A DNA stretch of 64,000 nt from Effrenium voratum (lineage: Eukaryota; Sar; Dinophyceae; Suessiales; Symbiodiniaceae). Location: the NCBI GenBank assembly GCA_963377175.1, contig CAUJNA010003294.1:553501-617500 (forward strand), given 5' to 3'. Shown here piece by piece: positions 34,515 through 46,100 of the stretch. Numbering within the stretch: the stretch's first letter is position 1; each line of letters starts with the position of its first letter. The notes under the pieces are model-generated. The model worked only from the letters and a program-made list of their open reading frames with translations. It was not told where the DNA came from and searched no databases. Position numbers and translations under genes: made by a program.

Positions 34515-34809
34515 CAATCTGCTGCAACCAGCAGTTCCTCAAAAAGCAAGTGGTCGAGCACTTGGGGCAGCGCTGCTACATCTGCTTACAAAGAGGGAGC
34601 GACCTGTGGTTGGCTGTGTATAGATCGCTACCCAGTTCCCTACAGCACCAGAAAACCCGTGCTGCCGAACTTGTGAAGGCTCAAGTGAGGAGCTTGATTT
34701 CGGATGCTGAAGGTGTCTATGGCCATGCTGGCCGGTTTTTCCTTTTCTTGTTTTCCCGAAAGCATCGCGAACGGTTCTTCCGCGCGGAGCTCTCGGACCA
34801 ACTTGCATA
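34515..34809 (+). CDS. Candidate coding segment, unknown
   Basis: An open frame without a start reads CNQQFLKKQVVEHLGQRCYI, CLQRGSDLWLAVYRSL, TRAAELVKAQVRSLISDAEG and ends LFSRKHRERFFRAELSDQLA with a TAG at about 34808. It has a Cys/His cluster, an amphipathic helix and good codon balance. It could be a terminal exon of an unknown gene. No family recognised. Confidence 0.28.
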
Positions 34810-35165
34810 GAGTCACTTGCGCAGAGTCAAAGCATAGAGCCAAGTGCATGGAGCCAAGTGCATAGAGCCAAGTGCATAGAGCCAAGTGCACAGAGCCAAG
34901 TGCAAATAGAGCCAAGTGCATAGAGCCGAGTGCACAGAGCCGAGTGCACAGAGCCGAGTGCATAGAGCCAAGTGCATAGAGCCAAGTGCACGGAGCCAAG
35001 TGCATAGAGACGTGCATAGAGCCAAGTGCGTAGAGCCAAGTGCATAAAGCCAAGTGCATAGAGCCAAGTGCATAGAGCTAGGTGCATAGAGCCAAGTGCA
35101 TAGAGACCGAGCGCATAGAGCCGAGTGCATAGAGCCAAGTGCATAGAGCCAAGTGCATAGCGCTT
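34809..35165 (+). repeat. 14-bp minisatellite (catagagccaagtg)n
   Basis: About 25 head-to-tail copies with single-base variants (cacaga, ccgag) and a few longer spacers. Translation artefacts include LALCTWLYALGS on the minus strand. Confidence 0.95.
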
Positions 35166-35215
35166 CGGCGTTAGCAGCTATGTAAGTTAAGTTTAGTTTC
35201 TAGGGCCGGGGCAGG

Positions 35216-35765
35216 ACTTTGATCGTCGATCGGGTTTGCGACCCTCTGCGGGGATCGGCGTGGTCGAGGTGCAAAAACTCGAAGTTTTTTTGCGATGTCT
35301 GATCTGCCCGCGTGATTGTCTGCGGGGATCGGCGTGGTCGAGGTACAAAAACTCGAGGTTTTTTGCGCTATCTGATCTGCCCGCGCGACCCTCTGCGGGG
35401 ATCGGCGTGGACGAGGTACAAAAACGCGAGGTTTTCTGCGTTCTGCGGGGATCGGCGTGGTCGAGGTACAAAAACGCGAGTTTTATTTTTTTGCGTTTTT
35501 GCGGTGCGCGGATGAACCCTCTGCGGGGATCGGCGTGGCTGAGGTGCAGCAACTCGATGTTTTTGCGATTTCTGACCTGAACCCTCTGCGGGGATCGGCG
35601 TGGTCGAGGTACAACAACTCAAGGTTTTTTGCGATTTCTGATCTGCCCGCGCGACCCTCTGCGGGGATTGGCGTGGTCGAGGTGCAAAAACTCGAGTTTT
35701 TTTTTGCGTGTTTGCGGTGCGCGGATGAACCCTCTGCGGGGATCGTGCGTGTCGATGTGGTCTCG
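35216..35765 (+). repeat. About 60-75-bp repeat with ctctgcggggatcggcgtgg core
   Basis: About nine copies of a unit with core ctctgcggggatcggcgtgg, then gaggtacaaaaactcgag and a T run, then gatctgcccgcgcga. Units vary in length by loss of the last part. Confidence 0.9.
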
Positions 35766-36135
35766 CTGTGGCTGGAAAATCGTAACTCTTAAGTACGAGA
35801 ATAGTACGCAAAGTAAACTTTCGCAGCTCCGGCGCAACTTTTGAGCGCGAAGTACACTTTCGCAGCTCCGGCTGGAAAATCACAACTTTTAAGTACGAAA
35901 ATTGTATGCAAAGTCTGGCTGGAAAATCGCAACTTTTCAGTACCAAAGTAGCACGCGACGTAAGCTTTCGCGCTGCGGCTGGAAAAATCGCAACTTCTAA
36001 GTACGAAAGTAGTACGCGAAGTAAACTGCCGGGAATATCGCAACTTTTAAGTACCGAAGTAGCGCGCGAAATAAACTTTAACAGCTCCGGCTGGAAAATA
36101 GCAACTTTTAACTTCGAAAGTGTTTCGCGAATAGA
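35766..36135 (+). repeat. About 45-bp repeat with gctggaaaatcgcaactttt core
   Basis: About seven imperfect copies containing ggctggaaaatcgcaac, aagtacgaaagtagtacgcg and aagtaaactttcgcagctcc. It directly follows the previous array. Confidence 0.85.
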
Positions 36136-36335
36136 GGAAACTTGTTCAGACCAACTTTGAGAGAACTTGCTTGGAGAACTTGCTCAGAGGAAATCGCGCC
36201 GACAACTTGCTCAGAGCAACTTGCGCAGAGAACTTGCTTGGAGAACTTGCTCAGAGGAACTCGCGCCAACAACTTGCTCAGAGCAACTGCGCAAAGAACT
36301 TGCTAGGATTGCTAGGAGAACTTGCCGCCGCTGCT
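36136..36335 (+). repeat. acttgctcagag repeat
   Basis: Short aacttgctyrgag words are arranged as a unit of about 68 bp present twice with partial copies. This is the fourth distinct array in a row before the copia element. Confidence 0.8.
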
Positions 36336-36721
36336 AATGCTTTCGGGCCACCCATCTTCTAGTTAAATCAGAAGCCCCTTGGTCCCAAGAAGGTGGGAGC
36401 AGTGAGTGTGGTCCATATAATAAACGAAATATATTTACATATGTGTATAGAGCAAATCTTGCACAGGGGTTGCGGCTTGAGTGGTGCCATGAGTTGTGGC
36501 AAGGCTCGCTTTGCAGCTTGGATGCAACTTGGGTGTATCAAGTGAGTTTGCGTGTTGTGCCTTATGTGCTTGGCTGGGTAGACGACGGCTCGCAGCCGTG
36601 CAGGAGCCGCGGCCCTTTCTGCAGACTTTCGTCATACAAGACCCCTCAGCCTTTGGCGTCCGTCCAGTTCCAACAATCAGGCAGGCCAGTTTCCGTCAAA
36701 ACAATAGGCTGAATTCGCACT

Positions 36722-36860
36722 TGTGAAAGCCATTGCCTTGCGCATCTCAGACTGTTTGCATCTCGCCCGGTTCACATCAAAGAGCTCTTGAGTCATCTTG
36801 ACTGCAGGCAAAGGATCCTAGCCGGGGTGTGGTTCTATCAGCCCCCTACTGGTTTCCACA
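36722..36860 (+). repeat. Left LTR of copia element
   Basis: 139 bp with TG...CA ends. Near-identical end blocks to the right LTR (first about 45 bp and last about 24 bp) flank a diverged middle of 69 bp against 45 bp. Confidence 0.7.
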
Positions 36861-36873
36861 GTGGTAGCGGAGC
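36861..36873 (+). promoter_or_regulatory. Primer-binding site, tRNA-iMet type
   Basis: gtggtagcggagc directly follows the LTR. Ty1/copia elements prime from initiator tRNA-Met with sites beginning TGGTAGC. No matching string follows the right LTR, as expected. Confidence 0.6.
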
Positions 36874-37073
36874 AACCTTTTTGGGGAGACGCGCAGCATT
36901 TCGCTAGCAGCATTTGCTTTTTCCATATAGGCTTTTAGTGCGCCTGGCTGCCAGCGGCAGCACACTTTACCATTTCGAGAACGAGCGCTGCCAAGGTCAT
37001 CTCCGTGAGTGGTCTGACTTTGAGATCGAGCTCTACGTGGCGAGCCTGACATGCCTAGCTTTGGTGGAGGTTA

Positions 37074-38030
37074 GGCTGATGATGGACGGGGCCATGGATA
37101 TGCTGGAGGCTTCATTGAGATAGGCTTTGACTCACCCATTCAGGTTTGGGATGGCAACGCGGAGTACTTCCGCAAATTGGTGGCATGGTCAGTTTCCTCG
37201 ATCAACCTCACGAAGACGGCTCACTTCAACCGCGCGGCCAGGTTTGCCATGGTCGGCCCGGCTTCGTGCCTTGGAGCTCGAGCCCTCGGATTTGGCGCAT
37301 CGCCCGGCTGAGACTCAGACGGACCCAGATACCGGTGAAGAGCTGATCTTGGTGGAGGCGGACTACACGAAGGGGTCTACAAGATCCTGGATGCTTGGCA
37401 GGACATGGTCGCAGGCACTCTCACTGTCGGCAAGGCGAATTGCGGAAAGGTTTTACATTCACCTTTGTCGCCCAGCCCATGAGAGTGTGAGCAACTTTGC
37501 GCTGAGGCACCGGACCATCCTGGCAGGGCTGAAGAGCGAGGGCGTGGTGGTCGAGGATGCTGACACAGCTGGGTTCTACAAGAACAAGTTTTCAGCGAAA
37601 TCCAGAAGCAGCTCCTCAAGACCACCTTGGGGACGAACGCGGATGTCTACGCGAAATGTGAGAGAGAGTCGCTGAGGCTGCTCAAGCGGATGCGCAACAC
37701 CGGTCCACAAGCCCCTCCACAACGCCCTGGTTTTGGAACCAAGCCCTTCTTCAACAACAGTAGGTTCTCCAAGCAATCTTCGGATTCGCGATCTACGGCG
37801 CCTTCCTCATCTAATGCATTCACATTGAGCTTCCGGAGGAGCTTTGGTGGTCATCGCTTGACCGACGTGGCTGAGAACGAAGAGGAGGAATGGTCCTACG
37901 ACCATGAAGGAGCCCAAGGTCGAGGTTATGGAAGTTGACGGTGTTGAGGGGTATGGCGGACAACCTGGAGATGCTGGAGAGGCCACAGAGGCCATGAAAG
38001 CGTGCCAGCGCAAAGAATATGAATTTGAAT
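37074..38030 (+). pseudogene. Copia gag polyprotein, frameshifted
   Basis: Colinear pieces in changing frames: VWDGNAEYFRK and SINLTKTAHFNRAARFAM (37144-37240); LRALELEPSDLAHRPAETQT and DTGEELILVEADYTKG (37265-37375); YKILDAWQDMVAGTLTVGK; FYIHLCRPAHESVSNFALRH and LAGLKSEGVVVEDADTAGFY (37450-37580). The last piece is LLKTTLGTNADVYAKCERES through EEEEWSYDHEGAQ (37615-37915). This is a capsid-type gag of dinoflagellate copia elements. At least four frame changes. The reading can be followed to about 38030, where the gaat array replaces it. Confidence 0.75.
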
Positions 38031-38031
38031 A

Positions 38032-38226
38032 TGAATGAATGAATGAATGAATGAATGAATGAATGAATGAATGAATGAATGAATGAATGAATGAATGAAT
38101 GAATGAATGAATGAATGAATGAATGAAATGAATGAATGAATGATTGAATGAATGAATGAATGATTGAATGAATGAATGAATGAATGAATGAATGAATGAA
38201 TGAATGAATGAATGAATGAATGAATC
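38032..38226. repeat. (GAAT)n microsatellite inside copia
   Basis: Nearly pure gaat repeats join the end of gag coding sequence to an inverted pol-domain remnant. Both junctions fall inside coding sequence. Confidence 0.97.
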
Positions 38227-38527
38227 TCCAGAACGCAATGATCACCTCGACGTTCCTGCTCCAAAGCCAACTCCACCGCAAAGTCCACCAGCTGCTTTGC
38301 TGGTCCGCTGACATCGTCGTGCCAGTCGCATGGCCCCGACGTTGAGCAGCACGAACCACCGGTTCGGTGTCAGTGATGATTTTTGAGATCAGCGGCTTTT
38401 GTCGGACCGCCTCCCAGACCAGATTCTCACTTTTCTCAAGCGGCGCAAACTGCGTCGCCGCATACCAGGGCTCGCGCTCCTCCAGATCAGCCGCTGCTTG
38501 TCGCCATAGATCTTGAAAGATCTTCAA
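38227..38527 (-). pseudogene. Inverted methyltransferase-like domain remnant of copia pol
   Basis: The minus strand reads FQDLWRQAAADLEEREPWYA, QFAPLEKSENLVWEAVRQ and KPLISKIITDTEPVVRAAQR with GHATGTTMS. Then, in another frame, it gives VDFAVELALEQERRGDHCVL, where the gaat array cuts it off. I recall this string from dinoflagellate copia polyproteins, where it precedes a PC...WS loop and an ENP motif, the marks of a cytosine-methyltransferase-like domain. The PC loop is deleted and the ENP side is lost to the repeat. It is inverted relative to gag and RT. Confidence 0.4.
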
Positions 38528-38546
38528 TGCTCCTTCCTTCCATCAT

Positions 38547-39889
38547 TCATTAATTCGTTCATTCATTCATTCATTCATTCATTCGTTCATGCATTCATTC
38601 ATTCATTCATTCATTCGTTCATTCATTCATTCATTCATTCATTCATTCATTCATTCATTCATTCATTCATTCATTCATACATACATACATACATTCATAC
38701 ATTCATACATTCATACATTCATACATTCATACATTCATACATTCATACATTCATACATTCATACATTCATACATTCATACATTCATAAGTTCATACATAC
38801 ATTCATACATTCATACATTCATACATTCATACATTCATACATTCACACATTCATACATTCATACATTCATGCATTCATCTTCATATTCATCTTCAATTTC
38901 ATAGTCAATTGCAAATTCAATTTCAAATGCAGATTCATTCATTCATTCGTTCGGTCGTTCATTCATTCACTCATTCATTCAATCACTCACTCACTCACTC
39001 ATTCACTCATTCATTCATTCATTCATTCATTCACTCACTCACTCATTCATTCATTCATTCATTCATTCATTCATTCATTCATTCATTCATTCATTCATTC
39101 ATTCATTCATTCATTCATCATTCACTCACTCATTCATTCATTCATTCATTCATTCATTCATTCATTCATTCATTCATTCATTCATTCATTCATTCATTTC
39201 ATTCATTCATTCATTCATTCATTCATTCATTCATTCATTCATTCATTCATTCATTCATTCATTCATTCATTCATCATTCATTCATTCATTCATTCATTCA
39301 TTCATTCATTCATTCATTCATTCATTCATTCATTCATTCATTCATTCATTCATTCATTCATTCATTTCATTCATTCATTCATTCGTTCATTCATTCACTC
39401 ACTCATTCATTCATTCATTCATTCATGCACGTTTTCTTTTTATTCCATTCATTCATTCATTCGTTCGTTCATTTCATTTGATTTCATTTCATTTCATTTC
39501 ATTTCATTGCATTTCATTTCATTTTCATTTCATTTCATTTCATTTCATTTCATGTCATTTCACTTCATTTCATGTTCATTTCGTTACATTTCATGTCATT
39601 TCATTTCATTTTCATTTCATTTCATTTCATTTCATGTCATTTCATTTCATTTCATTTCAGTTTCTTTTCAATTCATTTCATTTTATTTCATTTCATTTCA
39701 TTTCAGTTCATTTCCTTCATGTCATTCATGTCATTCGTGTCAATCATGTCGTTCATGTCATGTAATGTCATGTCATGTCATGTCATGTCATGCCATGCCA
39801 TGTCATTCCTTCATTCATTACATCGTTCCGCTTCATTCCATAGCGTTGCATTCATTCATTCATTCATTCATTCATGCATTCAATCATTC

Positions 39890-39938
<49 letters not shown>

Positions 39939-40810
39939 CTGATTTATTCATTCATTCATTCATTCATTCATTCATTCATTCATTCATTCATTCATTCATG
40001 CCTTTTCTTAATTTCATTTCATTCATTCATTCATTCGTTCGTTCATTTCATTTGATTTCATTTCGTTTCATTTCATTTTCATTTTCATTTTCATTTTCAT
40101 TTCCATTTTCATTTCATTTTCATTTCATTTCATGTCATGTCATTTCATTTCATTTCATTTCAATTCATGTTCATCTCGTCTCATTTTCATTCCATTTTTA
40201 TTTTAATTTAAACTATTATCTTTTATTTCACTTCATTTCATTTCATTTCATTTCATTTCATTGCATTTCATTTCATTTCATTTCATTTCTTTTCATTTCA
40301 TTTCATTTCATTTCATGTCATGTTCATTTCATTTCATTTCATTTCATTTCATTTCATTTCATTTCATTTCATTTCATTTCATTTCATTTCTTTCATTTCA
40401 TTTCATTTCATTTCTTTTTCATTTCATTTCATTTCATTTCATGTCATGTTCATTTCATTTCATTTCATTTTCATTTCATTTCATTTCATTTCATTTCATT
40501 TCATTTCATGTCATGTCATGTCATGTCATGTCATGTTCATTTCATTTCATTTCATTTCATTTCATTTTCATTTTCATTCTCATTTTCATTTTGATTTTCA
40601 TTTCATTTCATTTCATTTCATTTCATTTCATTTCATTTTATTTCATTTTATTTCATTTCATTTTATTTCATTTCATTTTATTTCATTTCATTTGATTCAT
40701 GTCATTCATACATGTCATTCATTCATTCATTCATTCATTCATTCGTTCATTCATTCATTCATTCATTCATTCATTCATTCATTCATTCATTCATTCATTC
40801 ATTCATTCAT
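38547..40810. repeat. (ATTC)n, (ACATTCAT)n and (TTTCA)n arrays
   Basis: Arrays succeed one another: attc (to 38690), acattcat (to 38860), attc (38930-39475), tttca (39475-39720 and 40010-40695), gatt (39885-39940) and attc again (40700-40810). Open frames of up to 437 codons here are artefacts rich in FIHS and FHFIS. Confidence 0.97.
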
Positions 40811-40846
40811 GGGCTTCGGCATCACCCATTTGCTAGTTTGCTACCA
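40811..40846. other. Unique spacer at centre of mirrored repeats
   Basis: A 36-bp non-repeat segment (gggcttcggcatcaccca and following) separates attc repeats on the left from gaat repeats on the right. A similar string (ggcctcggtgtcgcgcattt) occurs at about 48422. Confidence 0.6.
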
Positions 40847-41465
40847 TGAATGAATGAATGAATGAATGAATGAATGAATGAATGAATGAATGAATGAATG
40901 AATGAAATGAATGAATGAATGAACGAATGGCACGACATGACATGATATGACATGACATGACATGACATGACATGACATGAATGACATGAATGACATGAAT
41001 GACATGAATGACATGAACCAAATTAAATGAGATGAAATGAAAGGAAATGAAATGTAAATGAAAATGAAAATGAAATGAAATAAGATGAAATGAAAATGAA
41101 ATGAAATGAAATGACATGAAATGAAATGAAAATGAAATGAAATGAAATGAAATGAAAATGAAAATGAAAATGAACATGAACATGAACATGAACATGACAT
41201 GAAATGAATTGAAATGAAAGAAATGAAATGAAATGAAATGAAATGAAAATGAGATGAATGAAATGAAATGAACTGAAATGAAATGAAAATTAATAGAATA
41301 AATTAAAATAGATATGAAATGAAAATGAGACGAGATGAAAATGAATTGAAATGAAATGAAATGACATGACATGACATGAAATGAAATGAAAATGAAATGA
41401 AATGAAAATGAATGAAATGAAATGAAATGAAATGAAATGAAATGAAATGAAATGAAATGAACGAA
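40847..41465. repeat. (GAAT)n and (GAAAT)n arrays, mirror of the left arrays
   Basis: gaat, then atgac, then gaaat units: the reverse complement, in mirrored order, of arrays to the left of 40810. Confidence 0.95.
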
Positions 41466-41507
41466 CTCAGGAATGAATGAATGAACTAAAAACAAAGGCG
41501 AGCCTTT

Positions 41508-43150
41508 GCTGTTAGTTCCCGCGTACCTGATGTTGTAAAAAAGTGTCCAATAATAAGACAGTGGCCTCGCTTTGACGGTTGTTTTACTTTCTAGCCAACA
41601 AACAAGGTTTACGGTGCAACCTCGAACTTGCCTTGTTTCTCTACAACGCTGACTAGTGAGTTTGTCAGGTATCACGATCCGTGAGTTTGTTAGGTATCAC
41701 GATCGGAATGTTCAATCAGGAATCATACTATTCGTGATGTCTTTGTTTGATAAACAGGAATCATACTATTCGTGATGTCTTTGTTGGGTAGCTCAGCTTG
41801 GACTTGTCACTTTTGAACAGCCTGGGTCAACACGTATCGGTAGATGCTTAGCTCGTGACGGCTTGACAAATATCGAAGGCGTTTAGACTCCAGCAGGCTC
41901 AGGAGACTTAGACCAACTATGACCAAATCTTGAAACAAAGGCTGTGCGATTCGTAATCGCTTTAAATTGTAAAATTGGGGACCGCGCCCAGGCGCGAGCC
42001 ATAATACGGGTCATCATCAAACATGTATTAGTCAGGGTCGCTGTCACGCTTGCCGCTTTCGGCCCTGCTTCAAAAACACATGCTTCGTCGTGTTAGATAG
42101 TTTTTACTTTGCCAAGACAAACTAAAGCGAAGTGGACGCTTCCCGAAAGCAAGTTTATACTTACAACCAAGGTGAGAACTTTGCTACCTCGGCTGCAGAT
42201 TGTCTTGTCACATCGATAGGCAATGGAAGCGTGATTCCCGTATTCTTAATGCCAAACGAGCGCCTTGAGCATGTTCCGTCCTCGAGCTTAACCACTCAAA
42301 CCAGTCCAAGCTTATTACACTCCCACAAACAGCTACTTGACTATGTTCTCACGATGGATGTCATGTAATGTATGTAGTCAATGAATGTTTGTATGTTATG
42401 TGTGTAATGTATGTACCAGCCGAGGCCAAGACCGGTCAAATTCTAAACGCGTTTTCAGGGCCCTTATGACGCGCTTCGTTTTTTTGCTCTGCCAGGCAAC
42501 TTCTGCGAGTGGCTCTTCAATCACGCTTGCGCCTGCAGTTGAGTTCTGGACAACTGATTTTGTTTTTGCGGGCGTCGTGGTATGGCGGGTTTTTGCTTCA
42601 CACACACATGCCGGGCGCGATGAATGTATGAATGTTAAGCGACTCGTACAAGTGTGCGCGCCAATATTTCAACTAACATGGTGACGTGTCTTCGGCCTGG
42701 CTGACCCGTTGCACAACTATAGATTTGCAGAGCTTGACTATGTTTGGATTTTGATGCGTAGGTGTACTCGGAAAGAGGCCATGCGGCGCAACATTTGCAA
42801 CACAACTAACCTCATGCCATCGCAATTTGTTTGCTTGCTGGTTCATAATCTCTCTATATATGCATATATATATATATGCATATATGTATGTGTATACATG
42901 TATGTGTATATATATAATGCGCATGCAATACTCCTTTAAGATGGAAGGCCGCACATCAACATGCATATGGAACATACATTCCCTGTATGATTTTTAGAAT
43001 GTGTGTAACCCGTGAAGCCTGGAACCTAGCCGCGAGAAATGCACGGGTGTTCTTTGCGCACGGGCCAAAAGACCTCAATTTTGAAGGTTTCAGGTTTGGT
43101 TCCTGGTATTTTGGGGTCTTTGCCAAGAGCTTAGACATGAAGGTCTTGGG
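41508..43150 (+). repeat. Left arm of large inverted repeat
   Basis: The arm pairs with 47205-48310 in reverse. Matching landmarks include gcgtacctgatgttgtaaaa (41519), gagcatgttccgtcc (42266), the cgttttcagggcccttat string (42450), ttctttgcgcacgggc (about 43049) and ggtcttgggtccc (43142). About 560 bp (41600-42170) is present only here. It contains two short direct duplications: gtgagtttgtyaggtatcac at about 41655 and 41681, and caggaatcatactattcgtg at about 41717 and 41756. No gene is seen in it. Confidence 0.8.
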
Positions 43151-46100
43151 TCCCCCAGTGTAAATTTCTGCGGAGACTAAATCTAATTACGATCTGACCG
43201 TCATTCTGCGGAGAGGTAAAGTTCATGATAATCTGAGCGTGATTCTGCGGAGAGGTAAAATTGACGATCTGACCCTAGTTCTGCGGAGACTACACTGATG
43301 ACAATCTGCCCGTAATTTACGCGGACGTGATAAGACTTGACGACGATCTGACTGTAATCATGACGATCTGAGCGTAGTTCTACGGAGAGGTAAAATGGAT
43401 GACGATGTCTGACCCGTCATTTGCGGGGACGTGATCCAAATTGATGACGATCTGACCGTTATTTGCGGGGACGTGATAAAAATTGATGACGATCTGACCA
43501 TAATTCTGCGGAAAGGTTACCTTGATAACGATCTGACCGTAATTCTGCGGAGAGGTTTAAACTTGATGACGATTTGACCGTAATCTTTGCGGAGAGGTGC
43601 AATTGACGCTCTGACCGTCATTTGCAGGGACATGATAAAACAGTTCTGCGGAGAGGTAAAAATGATGACGATCTGACCGTAATTCTGCGGAGAGGTGAAA
43701 TTGAAGACGATCTGACCGCTATTTGCGGGGACGTGATAAAAATTGATGACGAGCTGACCGTTATTTCTGCGTAGAGGTAGAATTGAAAACGATCTGACCG
43801 TTATTCTGCGGAGACTAAAATTGATGACGATCTGACCGCAATTTTGCGATGACGATCTGACCGCAATTTCTGCGGAGAGGTCAACTTGATGACTATCCGA
43901 CCGCAATTCTGCGGAGAGGTAACATTGATGACGATCTGACCGTCTTTTGCGGGGACGTGATAAAAATAGATGACTATCTGGCCGTCATTTGCGGGGACGT
44001 GATAATACTTGATGACGATTTGACCGTTATTCTGCGGAGAGGTAGAATTGATGACGATCTTACCGTTATTTCTGCGGAGAGATAAAATTGATTACGATCT
44101 GACTGTCATTTGCGGGGACGTGACGAAAATTGATGACGATCTGACCGTTGTTCTGCGGGGGCGTGATTTAAATTTTAATGACGCTCTGACCGCAATTCTG
44201 CGGAGAGGTGAAATTGAAGACGATCTGACCGTTTTTTGCGGGGACGTGATAAAAAATATACGACGAACTGACCGTTATTTCTGCGGAGAGGTAGAATTGA
44301 CGACGCTCTCTGCGGAGAGATAAAATTTATGACGATCTGACCGTTTTTTGCGGGGACGTGCTAAAAATTGATGACGATTTGACCGTAATTCCTGCGGGGA
44401 GGTAAAATGGATGACGGTCTGACCGTCATTTGCGGGGACGTGATAAAAATTGATGATGACGATTTGATCGTTATTCGGCGGAGACCAAATTAAATACGAT
44501 CTGACCGTCATTCTGCGGAGACTAAAGTGGATAACGAACTGACAGTCGTTTCCGGGGATGTGATAACAATTGATGACGATCTGACCGTAATTTTTGGACG
44601 TGATAAAAATTCATGACGATCTGACCGTAATTTACGCGGACGTGAAGGCAATGATGACGGTCTGACTATAATTCTGCGGAGAGGCAAAATTGATGACGAT
44701 CTGACGATCTGAGCGTAATTTGCGGGGACGTGTCAACATTGATGACGATCTGAATGTAATTCCGCGGAGACTAAAATTGAGTACGATCTGACCGTCATTC
44801 TGCGGAGACTAAAGTTGAACACGATCTGACCGTAAATTTTTGCGGATGTGCCAAAAAAGATGACGATCTGACCGTAATTCTGCGGAGATTAAAATTGAAT
44901 ACGATATGACCGTAATTCTGCGGAGACTAAAATTTCGTACGATCTGACTGTTATTCTGCGGAGCCTTAAATTGACGATGATCTGACCGTAATTCTGCGGA
45001 GGCTTAAAATTAATGACAATCTGACCGTAGTTCTACGGAGAGGTAAAACTGATGACGATGGCGATCTGACCCGTCATTTGCGGGGACGTGATCAAAATTG
45101 ATGACGATCTGGGGAGGTGATAAAAATTGATGACGATCTGACCGTAGTTCTGCGGAGAGGTGAAATTGAAGACGATCTGACCGATATTTGGGGGGACGTT
45201 ATAAACATTGATGACGAGCTGACCGTAGTTCTGCGGAGAGAAAATTGACGATCTGACCGTAGTTCTGCGGAGACTAAACTGATGAGGATCTGACCGTACT
45301 TGTGCGAAGAGGTGAAATTGACGATCTGACCGTAATTTCTGCGGAGAGGTCAAATGGATGACGATCTGACCTTCATTTGCGGGGACGTGATACAAATTGA
45401 TGATGATCTGACCGTTATTCTGCGGAGAGGTAGAATTGATGACGATCTGACCGTTATTTCTGCGGAGAGATAAAATTGATTACGATCTGATCGTCATTTG
45501 CGGGGACGTGATGAAAATTGATGACAATCTGACCGTTGTTCTGCGGGGGCGTGATTTAAATTTTAATGACGCTCTGACCGCAATTCTGCGGAGAGGTGAA
45601 ATTGAAGACGATCTGACCGTTTTTTGCGGGGACGTGATAAAAAAATATACGACGAACTGACCGTTATTTCTGCGGAGAGGTAGAATTGACGACGCTCTCT
45701 GCGGAGAGATAAAATTTATGACGATCTGACCGTTTTTTGCGGGGACGTGCTAAAAATTGATGACGATTTGACCGTAATTCCTGCGGGGAGGTAAAATGGA
45801 TGACGGTCTGACCGTCATTTGCGGGGACGTGATAAAAATTGATGATGACGATTTGATCGTTATTCGGCGGAGACCAAATTAAATACGATCTGACCGTCAT
45901 TCTGCGGAGACTAAAGTGGATAACGAACTGACAGTCGTTTCCGGGGATGTGATAACAATTGATGACGATCTGACCGTAATTTTTGGACGTGATAAAAAAT
46001 TCATGACGATCTGACCGTAATTTACGCGGACGTGAAGGCAATGATGACGGTCTGACTATAATTCTGCGGAGAGGCAAAATTGACGATCTGATGGTAATTC

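Noticed and set aside
36136..36335. Inverted repeat or element end next to the left LTR
   Set aside because: The repeated acttgctcagag words are tandem, not inverted, and stop before the LTR without a duplication.
38589..39902. A 437-codon open frame rich in FIHS
   Set aside because: Simple attc and tttca repeats happen to lack stops in this frame; no protein is implied.
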